A DNA stretch of 7,018 nucleotides from NCBI GenBank assembly GCA_023412435.1, contig JAEYNS010000352.1:1-7018 (forward strand), written 5' to 3'. Shown here piece by piece: positions 1 to 5,984 of this stretch. The stretch is from Actinomycetes bacterium. GTDB taxonomy: Bacteria; Actinomycetota; Actinomycetes; Propionibacteriales; Propionibacteriaceae. Within the stretch, counting starts at the first letter, position 1, and every line of letters starts with the position of its first letter. A program made the position numbers and the translations under genes. Under the pieces are notes generated by a model, which did no database searches, was not told the DNA's origin, and saw only the letters and a list, made by a program, of their open reading frames with translations.

Positions 1-1379
1 TCAAGGCGTTCAACGCCGACCTGGTCGCCGCCGTCGAGGACGGGGCTGTCGACGAGGCGCTGGTCGACCGGGCGCTGCGGCGGGTGCTGCTGCAGAAGGC
101 GCAGTTCGGGATGCTCGATCCCGACTACTCCCCGATGCCGCCCGCGCTGGCCGCCGCCGACCTCGGCAACCTCGAGGCGCTGCGCGGCAGCATCGACCTC
201 GATTCCGCGGCCAACCGTGCCGTGGCCCGCCGGATCGCCGAGGAGGCGGTCGTCCTGGTCCGCAACGACGGCGTGCTGCCCCTGGCGGCACCCCGCCGGA
301 TCGCGCTGATCGGCCCGAACGCCGACGACCCGTACGCCGTGCTCGGCTGCTACTCGTTCCCGTCGCACGTCGGCGTCCGCTACCCGGAGCTGCCGATCGG
401 GCTCTCGCTGCCCACCCTCAAGGAGGCGCTCGCCGCCGAGTTCCCCGACGCCGTGATCGATCACGTCCGTGGTACCTCCGTGGACGGCGGCGAGACCGAC
501 GAGATCGAGGACGCGGTGGCCGCGGCGCGGGCTGCGGAGGTCGTCGTACTCGCACTCGGCGACAGGGCGGCGCTGTTCGGGCGAGGCACTTCGGGCGAGG
601 GCTGCGACGCCGACACGCTGGCTCTGCCGGGTGCGCAGCAGCAGCTGCTCGACGCGGTGATCGCGTCCGGGACGCCGGTGGTGGTGACCCTCCTGGCCGG
701 GCGTCCGTACGCTCTCGGGGAGGCGCCCGACACCGCCGGTGCGATCCTTGAGGCCTTCTTCCTCGGCGAGGAGGGAACCTCCGCCCTGGCGGGCGTGCTC
801 AGCGGCCGGGTGAACCCGAGCGGCCGGCTGCCGGTGTCGATCCCCGCGCAGGCCGGCGCCCAGCCCGCCACCTACCTGGCGGCCCCGCTGGCCCGGCGCA
901 ACACCGTGTCGAACATCGATCCCACCCCCGCCTTCCCGTTCGGGCACGGCCTGGGCTACGCGCCGTTCGAGTGGACCGACCCGCAGGCGTCGGTGGAGTC
1001 GGTGGACACCGATCAGACCATCACGGTGTCCATCCGGGTCGCCAACGTCGGGGAGCGCGACGGCGTCGAGGTGGTGCAGCTGTACCTTCACGACCCCTAC
1101 GCCAGCGTGGTGCGCCCGACGCAGCGGCTGATCGGCTTCGCCCGGGTGCCGCTGGCGGCAGGGGCGGCGGCACGGGTGAGTTTCGAGGTGCATCCCGATC
1201 TGACCAGCTTCACCGGCCGCGACGGCCGCCGGATCGTCGAGCCCGGCGCCATCGAACTCGGCTTCGGGTGGTCGAGCGGCGAGATCGTCGAGGCGGTCCC
1301 CGTGCTGCTCACCGGCCCGGTGCGGGTGGTCGATCACACCCGGCGGCTCCACCCCCGGGTGGAGGTCACTGCGGTCTGA
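1..1379 (+). CDS. GH3 family beta-glycosidase, 3' part (beta-glucosidase/beta-xylosidase type)
   Basis: The open frame enters from the left edge (first full codon at base 3) and ends at TGA 1377-1379, giving 458 residues of a protein whose family is usually about 750-800 long. The N-terminal TIM barrel with the Asp nucleophile is therefore off-window. Seen: residues 1-40 look like the end of the GH3 barrel (ALVDRAL..VL..K..FG.LD). Residues ~75-310 are the GH3 C-terminal alpha/beta domain (EEAVVLVRNDGVLPL, ALIGPNA), ending in FPFGHGLGY at 311-319. Residues ~335-425 are the fibronectin III-like domain (VVQLYLHDPYASVVRP). The motif GRGTSGEGCDADTLALPG contains Glu199 of the fragment, which by alignment with GH3 EGxD motifs is the likely acid/base. 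It probably releases terminal sugars from short beta-linked oligosaccharides. Xylosidase versus glucosidase cannot be decided, and secretion cannot be judged without the N-terminus. The adjacent LacI-type gene suggests sugar-induced control. Confidence 0.93.
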   Translation, partial: KAFNADLVAAVEDGAVDEALVDRALRRVLLQKAQFGMLDPDYSPMPPALAAADLGNLEALRGSIDLDSAANRAVARRIAEEAVVLVRNDGVLPLAAPRRIALIGPNADDPYAVLGCYSFPSHVGVRYPELPIGLSLPTLKEALAAEFPDAVIDHVRGTSVDGGETDEIEDAVAAARAAEVVVLALGDRAALFGRGTSGEGCDADTLALPGAQQQLLDAVIASGTPVVVTLLAGRPYALGEAPDTAGAILEAFFLGEEGTSALAGVLSGRVNPSGRLPVSIPAQAGAQPATYLAAPLARRNTVSNIDPTPAFPFGHGLGYAPFEWTDPQASVESVDTDQTITVSIRVANVGERDGVEVVQLYLHDPYASVVRPTQRLIGFARVPLAAGAAARVSFEVHPDLTSFTGRDGRRIVEPGAIELGFGWSSGEIVEAVPVLLTGPVRVVDHTRRLHPRVEVTAV

Positions 1380-1385
1380 CTCGGC

Positions 1386-2423
1386 TCAGCGCAGTGGGGG
1401 CGCTGTGCTCTCGCGCACCACGAGGTGGGTGGCGAGATCGAGTCGGGGGGTGCTGGAGGGGCGCTGCCGGGCCATCTGGATCACGATCCGGGTGGCCTCG
1501 GCGCCCATCCGGCGCAGCGGTTGGTGGACGGTGGTGAGCCGGGGGCTCACCCACTCGGACACCTTGATGTCGTCGTAGCCGACGATCGAGAGCTCCTCGG
1601 GGATCCGCAGGCCGAGGCTGCGCGCCGCCTCGTAGACGCCCAGGGCCTGCAGGTCGCTGCCCGCAAAGATCGCGGTGGGCGGCTCGGGCATCGTGAGGAG
1701 CTCGTGGGCGCGGGATCGCCCGCCGTCGACGTGGAAGTCGCCGAACCGGATCCACTCCGGCCGGATCGTCAAGCCGGCGGCGTTCATCGCGGTCCGGTAC
1801 CCGTCCACCCTGGCCAGCGAGCACATCATGTCCTCCGGCCCGGTGATCGCGGCGATCCTGCGGTGCCCGAGTTCGATCAGGTGGCGGGTCGCCTGCAGGC
1901 CGCCGGACCAGTTCGCCGACCCGACCGAGGGCACCTCGGGGGACGGGTCGCCGGCCGGGTCGATGATGATGAACGGGATGGAACGCGACTCCAGCTGGGC
2001 CCGGTAGCTCGCCGCGAGGTCGGAGAAGACCAGGACGATGCCCACCGGGCGGCGACGCATCACCCCCTCGATCCAGTCCGGGTCGGGGGCGTGCCGGGTA
2101 CCGCTGGCGGTCAGCACCACGGAGAGGCCGTGGTTCTGCGCCACCCGCTCGACGCCGGCGATGATCTCCATCGACCAGACGTCCTGCAGCTCGTGGAAGA
2201 CCAGTTCGATCAGTTCCCCGCGGGAACGCCCGCCTCCTGACCGTCGCTCGTAGCCGCGCTCGGCGAGCAGTCCTTCCACCCGCTCACGGGTAGCAGCCGA
2301 CACGTCGGGGCGGCCGTTGAGGACCTTGGAGATGGTGGCCAGCGAGACGCCCGCCTCGGCGGCGACGCTCGCCAGCGTCACGCGCTCTGCGTTGGCGATG
2401 GATTTCGACACGCCCCAGATCAT
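1386..2423 (-). CDS. LacI-family transcriptional regulator with atypical hinge
   Basis: This 345-residue repressor-type protein binds DNA as a dimer and responds to a sugar ligand. The helix-turn-helix is at residues 15-37 (VTLASVAAEAGVSLATIS), followed by a periplasmic-binding-like sensor domain with LIELGHRRIAAITG, FAGSDLQALGVYEAARSLGL and SIVGYDDIKVSEW. Odd: the hinge (58-70) reads YERRSGGGRSRGE and lacks the usual ARSLR-type helix whose leucine pries open the operator centre. From memory, the sensor sequence (ELIELVFHEL, VPSVGSANW) resembles regulators found beside actinobacterial GH3/xylo-oligosaccharide genes, of the BxlR kind. The gene converges on the GH3 gene (6-bp gap) and is divergent from the second LacI gene. 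Start: ATG 2423 and GTG 2411 are both plausible. Neither has a Shine-Dalgarno, and each has a TANNNT box 7 nt upstream, so translation is probably leaderless. The 4-residue difference does not affect the domains. The frame stays open far upstream, antisense to the next gene, but that part has no family resemblance. Confidence 0.93.
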   Translation of the reverse strand: MIWGVSKSIANAERVTLASVAAEAGVSLATISKVLNGRPDVSAATRERVEGLLAERGYERRSGGGRSRGELIELVFHELQDVWSMEIIAGVERVAQNHGLSVVLTASGTRHAPDPDWIEGVMRRRPVGIVLVFSDLAASYRAQLESRSIPFIIIDPAGDPSPEVPSVGSANWSGGLQATRHLIELGHRRIAAITGPEDMMCSLARVDGYRTAMNAAGLTIRPEWIRFGDFHVDGGRSRAHELLTMPEPPTAIFAGSDLQALGVYEAARSLGLRIPEELSIVGYDDIKVSEWVSPRLTTVHQPLRRMGAEATRIVIQMARQRPSSTPRLDLATHLVVRESTAPPLR

Positions 2424-2453
2424 AGTGTCGAAACTATCGAGCTGGTTTCGACA
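2403..2453. promoter_or_regulatory. Inverted-repeat operator candidate with three TTTCGACA copies
   Basis: TGTCGAAAC (2426-2434) and GTTTCGACA (2445-2453) form a perfect 9-bp inverted repeat with a 10-bp spacer. A third copy, TTTCGACA, lies at 2403-2410, in the same orientation as the 2446-2453 copy. Centre-to-centre distances are 23 and 20 bp, about two helical turns each. The cluster covers the start and the likely -10 boxes of the leftward LacI gene, so autoregulation by that protein is the simplest reading. The link to this particular regulator is inference from position. Confidence 0.6.
2419..2436 (-). promoter_or_regulatory. Two candidate -10 boxes for the leftward lacI-type gene
   Basis: Read leftward, TAGTTT (2436-2431) ends 7 nt before ATG 2423, and TATGAT (2424-2419) ends 7 nt before GTG 2411. 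Either would place the transcript start on the start codon, as in actinobacterial leaderless genes. TATGAT is the closer match to a consensus -10. I see no convincing -35 at 16-18 bp for either, so the promoter may be weak or dependent on the bound regulators. Confidence 0.4.
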
Positions 2454-2496
2454 ACCTATTGTCTCAATCCGGTCTCGATCGGCGAGGACGTTGGGG

Positions 2497-2517
2497 AACG
2501 TTATCGACAACGTTTTC
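2497..2517. promoter_or_regulatory. Paired AACGTT LacI-type operator
   Basis: Two AACGTT palindromes (2497-2502 and 2509-2514) are spaced 12 bp centre to centre. The right one extends to the near-palindrome GACAACGTTTTC (2506-2517) with a single mismatched pair and a central CG, which is the shape typical of LacI-family operators. It overlaps the -35 element and spacer of the rightward promoter, so a bound repressor would block polymerase. The second LacI regulator, whose hinge is canonical, is the likely binder (inference). Confidence 0.6.
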
Positions 2518-2531
2518 CAGCCCGGTAGGCT
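2504..2531 (+). promoter_or_regulatory. Promoter of the rightward lacI-type gene, leaderless
   Basis: The -35 TCGACA (2504-2509) differs from TTGACA at one base. A 16-bp spacer is followed by -10 TAGGCT (2526-2531), which fits TANNNT. Only 6 nt (GCGACT) separate the -10 from GTG 2538, so the transcript should begin at the start codon. There is no Shine-Dalgarno upstream of that GTG, which agrees with leaderless translation. Confidence 0.6.
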
Positions 2532-2537
2532 GCGACT

Positions 2538-3548
2538 GTGGAGACTCCCCGTCGGGTGACGATCACGGACGTGGCGCGCGCTGCGGGCGTCTCTGTCGCG
2601 ACCGTTTCCAAAGTGATCAACGACCGCTACGGCGTGGCGCGACCGACCGCGGAACGGGTCCGCGAGGTGATCCGCAACCTCGGCTACGAATCCAGCCTCG
2701 TGGCGCGCAGCCTCCGCTCCCACCGCACCGGCGTGATCGGGATCCTGCTCGCCGAGTTCGAACCCTTCAGCACCGAACTCCTGAAGGGCCTGTCGGCGGC
2801 CGCGCAGGACAGCGGCTACCAGCTCCTCGCCTACTCCGGCGGCGGTAGCCCCGACTCCCACATCGGCTGGGAGCGCCGCTCGCTGTCCCGGCTCAGCGGC
2901 ACCCTGATCGACGGAGCGATCCTCGTCACTCCCACCACGGTGGACGACGGCTACCGGATCCCCGTCGTCGCCATCGATCCCCACACCGGTCCCAGCGAGC
3001 TGCCGACCGTCGACTCCAACAACCTGGCGGGCGCGGATGCCGCCGTCCAGCACCTGCTCGACCTCGGCCACCGCCGGATCGGCTTCCTCGGCGGCAGGGA
3101 CGACCTCGAGTCGGCCAGGCGACGCGAGGAGGGCTACCGCCGCACCATGACCGCTGCCGGGCTCGGGGTGGACGCCGCCCTGATGCGCAACGGCGGCTTC
3201 CGGAGCGAGACCAGCGACGCGCCGGCACGCGAACTGCTCAGCCAGCCCGACCGCCCGACCTCGATCTTCGCCGCCAACGACCTGATGGCGATCCAGACTG
3301 TGCACGTCGCCCAGTCGCTCGGCCTGCGGGTGCCGGAGGACCTCTCGGTGGTCGGGTTCGACAACATCCCCGAGTCGGCCATGGCGACCCCGGCCCTCAC
3401 CACCATCGCGCAGCCGCTCCGGTCGATCGGTCAGACCGCCATGCAGCTGCTGCTGGCCCTGTTGCGCGGCGAGGAGGTCCCGGCTCGCCACGTGCAGCTC
3501 GCCACCGAGTTGGTCGTGCGGGCCTCGACCGCGCCGCCGGCCGAATAG
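2538..3548 (+). CDS. LacI-family transcriptional regulator, canonical type
   Basis: This full-length, 336-residue LacI/GalR repressor begins at GTG, directly at the predicted transcript start. The helix-turn-helix is at residues 7-28 (VTITDVARAAGVSVATVSKV). The hinge helix at 53-64 (SLVARSLRSHRT) is canonical and carries Leu59 at the position of the minor-groove lever. The sensor domain spans 66-336 with the usual landmarks: VDSNNLAGADAAVQHLL, LGHRRIGFLGG (177-186), IFAANDLMAIQ (243-253) and LSVVGFDNIP (269-278). The ligand cannot be read from sequence, but the family mostly senses sugars or their phosphates. It is divergent from the other LacI gene across a 114-bp control region. Its C-terminal tail (VVRASTAPP) resembles that of the first regulator (VVRESTAPP), which is common in actinobacterial members. 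It stands alone on its strand, with a hairpin right after the stop. Confidence 0.95.
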   Translation: METPRRVTITDVARAAGVSVATVSKVINDRYGVARPTAERVREVIRNLGYESSLVARSLRSHRTGVIGILLAEFEPFSTELLKGLSAAAQDSGYQLLAYSGGGSPDSHIGWERRSLSRLSGTLIDGAILVTPTTVDDGYRIPVVAIDPHTGPSELPTVDSNNLAGADAAVQHLLDLGHRRIGFLGGRDDLESARRREEGYRRTMTAAGLGVDAALMRNGGFRSETSDAPARELLSQPDRPTSIFAANDLMAIQTVHVAQSLGLRVPEDLSVVGFDNIPESAMATPALTTIAQPLRSIGQTAMQLLLALLRGEEVPARHVQLATELVVRASTAPPAE

Positions 3549-3568
3549 GCCCGGGACCTGGCCCGGGC
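3549..3568 (+). terminator. GC hairpin after the second lacI-type gene
   Basis: GCCCGGG (3549-3555) and CCCGGGC (3562-3568) can pair as a 7-bp all-GC stem with a 6-nt loop ACCTGG, starting directly after the TAG stop. No T-run follows, so this would be a U-less actinobacterial-type terminator or only an mRNA-stabilising hairpin. Confidence 0.4.
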
Positions 3569-3605
3569 GGCAATTGCACGCCCACCCCACGGATCGCCGG
3601 CTCGC

Positions 3606-3639
3606 TATCGTGTGGCCCACACCAGTCGTCGGCAGGAGG
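3606..3639 (+). promoter_or_regulatory. Candidate -10 and Shine-Dalgarno deciding the RCK-RyR gene start
   Basis: AGGAGG at 3634-3639 lies 5 nt before ATG 3645, a near-perfect ribosome binding site that favours this start over the in-frame GTG at 3612. TATCGT (3606-3611) fits a -10 box and abuts that GTG. Transcription would then begin after the GTG, giving a ~27-nt leader that carries the ribosome site. No good -35 is seen, so the promoter half is less certain than the ribosome site. Confidence 0.55.
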
Positions 3640-3644
3640 CCCGC

Positions 3645-5981
3645 ATGCAGGCTGACCGGGGCCACGGCTCCCCGTGGGTGCGCCTGCTCGCGGCAGTGGC
3701 TGTGGCCTGCTACCTCGCGCAGCTGGCCTGGCTCGCCACCACTGCCGTCCGCCCCGGGTTGCGGGACGGCGCGCCCGGCTGGGCAGCCGCGCTGACCGAG
3801 CCGGGGTCACTGCCCGCGATGACCCTCACGGTGGCGCTGGCGGTCGCCGGCCTCGTCCTCGTGCTCGCCGCCGCCCCGAGCCGCACCAGCGGCCGAAGGA
3901 TCCCGCTGCTGGTGTCGGTCTGGACGGCCGCGTCCGCCGCCCCGCTCGCCTTCCTCGGCTACCTGCCGTGCCCGGTGGACGGCCCCCCGGTCTGGGAGGC
4001 GATCAACTCCACGCTCTCGCTGTTCTTCGGCAGCTTCGAGCGGCCGTTCGGACCCGCGGGGGCCTGTTCCTACCCCACTCCGCTGGCCATGCACGTCGCC
4101 CGCGGCTTCGCCCTGGTGGCGACGGCCTCCGGTGCCACGTCGGTGCTGCTGACCGTCTCCCGAGCCCAGCTCGACCGGCTCTCGGTCTACCGGGCCCGCT
4201 CGCTCACCGTGGTGGTCGGGCTGGACGGGCCGTCCTGGGAGCTGGTCGAGCACCTCGCCCCGCAGCGGGCTGCGGCGCACCGTACCGTCCTGCTCACCAC
4301 CGAGGTAGAGCCTGCGGTGGTCGAGCGGGCACGGGCGGCGCGGCTGCTGGTCGTGCGGACCGACCCCGACGACCTGCTCGGTGTCCAGGAGGGGGTCAGG
4401 CCGTCGCGGGTCGGCCGGGTCTACCTGCTGTCGGGTGACGACGCCCTGAATCGCGCCAGGGCGGCCCGGCTGCGCGACCTCCTCGTCGCCGGCGAGCGTC
4501 CGGCGGACGCTGCCCCGTTGGCGGTGGTAGCCCGGATCGACGATCCCTGGCACGCCGACGAGTGGCGCAAGAGCCTGGTGGGCGATCCCCTGATCGCGGC
4601 CGACGCGGTAGGGCTCTACGAGGCCACGTCCGCTGCGCTCGTCACGGCCCTGCGCCGCCAGCCGCTGGCGAGTCTCGTGATCGTCGGGGACGGACCGTTG
4701 ACCCTCGCGCTGTGCGCGGAGCTGTCGCAACTGGGACGGGAGTTGCAGTTCCTGGGTGAAGCCGGCGCGCTCCCCGCCGTCACCGTGCTGTGCCGGCGGG
4801 CCGGCGAACTGGTGGAGGACCACAGCGTGCTGCAGCGCAGGTTCGCCTCGGATCCGCTGGCGGTCACGGCGGTGGACGCCGAGCCGACCCAGGCCGCCGT
4901 CCTCGATCGCCTGGCGGACGCCCCCGACTCCGCGGTGGTGATCACCCAGCGGGACACCCGCCTCGGCACCCAGCTGGGGATCCGGCTGCCCGAGCTGCGG
5001 GTCTTCGAGTTGGGCGCGGGCAGTGACGTGGCCACTCCCGATGTCACCACCGTCGGCTCGCTCGTCCTGTTCGGGTTGTCGCTCGCCTCGCCGGACGGTG
5101 GGGAGGACGCCTGGGAGAGGGCGGCGCGCCTGATCCACGAACGCTACCGGCGGCGCTACCCCCAGGCCCGGCTCGCCGTGCCGTGGGAGGAGTTGCCCGA
5201 GTTCTACCGCCAGTCCAACCGGCGCCAGCTGGGAGTGGTCCGGCGCGGCATGGTCGCGCTGGGCAGGACGTGGAGCCCAACGGCGCCGGAGCCGACAGGG
5301 TTCGACCAGGGGCGGCTCGAGACCGGCGGTGCCGAGCTGGTCATCGAGGAGGGCTTGGCACTGTTCGGTCTGACCACCGACGAGCTGGCCGAGCTCGCCG
5401 AGCTGGAGCACCAGTCCTGGGTGCGGCACTACCGCGCCGCCGGCTGGGAGCTCGGGGCGACCCGGGACGACGCCGGACGGCGCCACCCCGACCTGCTCGC
5501 CTGGCCCGACCTGCCGGCTGCCCGACGCCGTAGTGCCATGGCCGGTGTCGTGGACACCCTGCTTCAGCTGCGCGCGCTCGGCCACAGGGCCGTCCGGCTG
5601 CCCCGAAGCGATGTCTGGCAACGGTTCGAGCGCGTCGGCACGGTGACGGCCCGACAGCTCGACGAGAGGCACGTCTGGCACGCCCCCACCGGCGAGGAGC
5701 TGACCGGGCGGCCCGGCGACTGGCTGGTGACCGATGCCGGCGGCCGCCAGCGGACGGTCACCGACGCCAGCTTCCACCTCACCCACCGTCACCTGGACGG
5801 CGACCAGTGGGAGCGCACCGCCGTCGTCGAGGCCAGGGCCGTGCGGCCGGGCGAGGTGGTGCACACCCAGGAGGGCAGCACCACCGCCGGCGCCGGCGGC
5901 TGGGTGGTCAGGGACACCGACCGGAACAGCTGGATCGTGCCGGAGGAGCAGTTCCGCGCCGGCTACCGTCCTGTCGAGTGA
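3645..5981 (+). CDS. Membrane protein with RCK/TrkA-N-like, RyR and duplicated C-terminal modules
   Basis: This 778-residue protein starts at ATG 3645, set by AGGAGG. Seen: hydrophobic segments at ~12-33, 58-77, 86-107 and 150-172. Between the last two lies an amphipathic stretch (118-135, WEAINSTLSLFFGSFERP) at a pore-helix-like position. Two Rossmann-like segments begin at 187 (LTVVVGLDGPS) and 343 (SLVIVGDGPLTLAL). Both have imperfect glycine motifs, so NAD binding is unsure. A linker at 495-530 (LIHERYRRRYP, SNRRQLG) precedes a prokaryotic RyR domain at ~578-650 with EH (588-589), W592, GW (600-601), HPDLLAW (614-620) and L623. Residues 664-778 are two copies of a GDW-type module. RCK domains gate K+ channels and transporters. 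RyR domains are ligand-binding modules named from ryanodine receptors. I infer a membrane sensor or ion-flux protein with cytosolic regulatory domains; its ion and ligand are unknown. Its stop lies 3 bp from the stop of the convergent lectin-like gene. Confidence 0.85.
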   Translation: MQADRGHGSPWVRLLAAVAVACYLAQLAWLATTAVRPGLRDGAPGWAAALTEPGSLPAMTLTVALAVAGLVLVLAAAPSRTSGRRIPLLVSVWTAASAAPLAFLGYLPCPVDGPPVWEAINSTLSLFFGSFERPFGPAGACSYPTPLAMHVARGFALVATASGATSVLLTVSRAQLDRLSVYRARSLTVVVGLDGPSWELVEHLAPQRAAAHRTVLLTTEVEPAVVERARAARLLVVRTDPDDLLGVQEGVRPSRVGRVYLLSGDDALNRARAARLRDLLVAGERPADAAPLAVVARIDDPWHADEWRKSLVGDPLIAADAVGLYEATSAALVTALRRQPLASLVIVGDGPLTLALCAELSQLGRELQFLGEAGALPAVTVLCRRAGELVEDHSVLQRRFASDPLAVTAVDAEPTQAAVLDRLADAPDSAVVITQRDTRLGTQLGIRLPELRVFELGAGSDVATPDVTTVGSLVLFGLSLASPDGGEDAWERAARLIHERYRRRYPQARLAVPWEELPEFYRQSNRRQLGVVRRGMVALGRTWSPTAPEPTGFDQGRLETGGAELVIEEGLALFGLTTDELAELAELEHQSWVRHYRAAGWELGATRDDAGRRHPDLLAWPDLPAARRRSAMAGVVDTLLQLRALGHRAVRLPRSDVWQRFERVGTVTARQLDERHVWHAPTGEELTGRPGDWLVTDAGGRQRTVTDASFHLTHRHLDGDQWERTAVVEARAVRPGEVVHTQEGSTTAGAGGWVVRDTDRNSWIVPEEQFRAGYRPVE
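5634..5981 (+). repeat. Tandem ~55-residue GDW modules at the C-terminus of the RCK-RyR protein
   Basis: Residues 664-718 and 725-778 align end to end. V.AR.L pairs with VEARAV, HAPTGEELTGRPGDWLV with HTQEGSTTAGAGGWVV, and VTDASFHLTHR with VPEEQFRAGYR. Copy 1 keeps PGDW, copy 2 has AGGW. This is a protein-level duplication; the DNA copies have diverged well beyond direct repeats. From memory, the pattern GD(W/Y)hhh-x-G-x(n)-W/Y-x(n)-F-x3-Y also occurs in small phage and bacterial proteins of unknown role. Confidence 0.65.
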
Positions 5982-5984
5982 GGC

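Noticed and set aside
971..1537. A 188-codon + strand frame overlapping the end of the GH3 gene
   Set aside because: It is an Arg/Gly-rich out-of-frame translation of the GH3 fibronectin-like domain; not a gene.
1425..2240. A 271-codon open frame on the + strand inside the first LacI gene
   Set aside because: The composition is Gly/Arg/Asp/Pro-rich with no family motif, and it overlaps a clear LacI protein on the other strand.
2474..2486. CTCG-ATCGG-CGAG mini inverted repeat in the divergent region
   Set aside because: Four-base arms are expected by chance at this GC content. It does not overlap a promoter element and differs from the two stronger operator candidates.
3570..3577. GCAATTGC palindrome between the hairpin and the RCK-RyR promoter
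   Set aside because: It is a single 8-bp palindrome with no second copy nearby and no clear spacing to the -10, so it is too weak to call an operator.
3612..3644. GTG 3612 as start of the RCK-RyR gene
   Set aside because: It has no Shine-Dalgarno and abuts a possible -10 box, whereas ATG 3645 has AGGAGG at 5-nt spacing.
2424..3665. Extension of the leftward LacI gene by 414 codons to give a 759-residue protein
   Set aside because: The extra part lies opposite the second LacI gene and shows no domain. The helix-turn-helix, which sits at the N-terminus in this family, begins only after 2423.
3807..5864. A 685-codon open frame on the minus strand opposite the RCK-RyR gene
   Set aside because: It is a high-GC shadow. 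The translation is low-complexity Gly/Arg/Pro/Gln-rich without domains, while the + strand has a strong ribosome site and recognisable RCK and RyR motifs.
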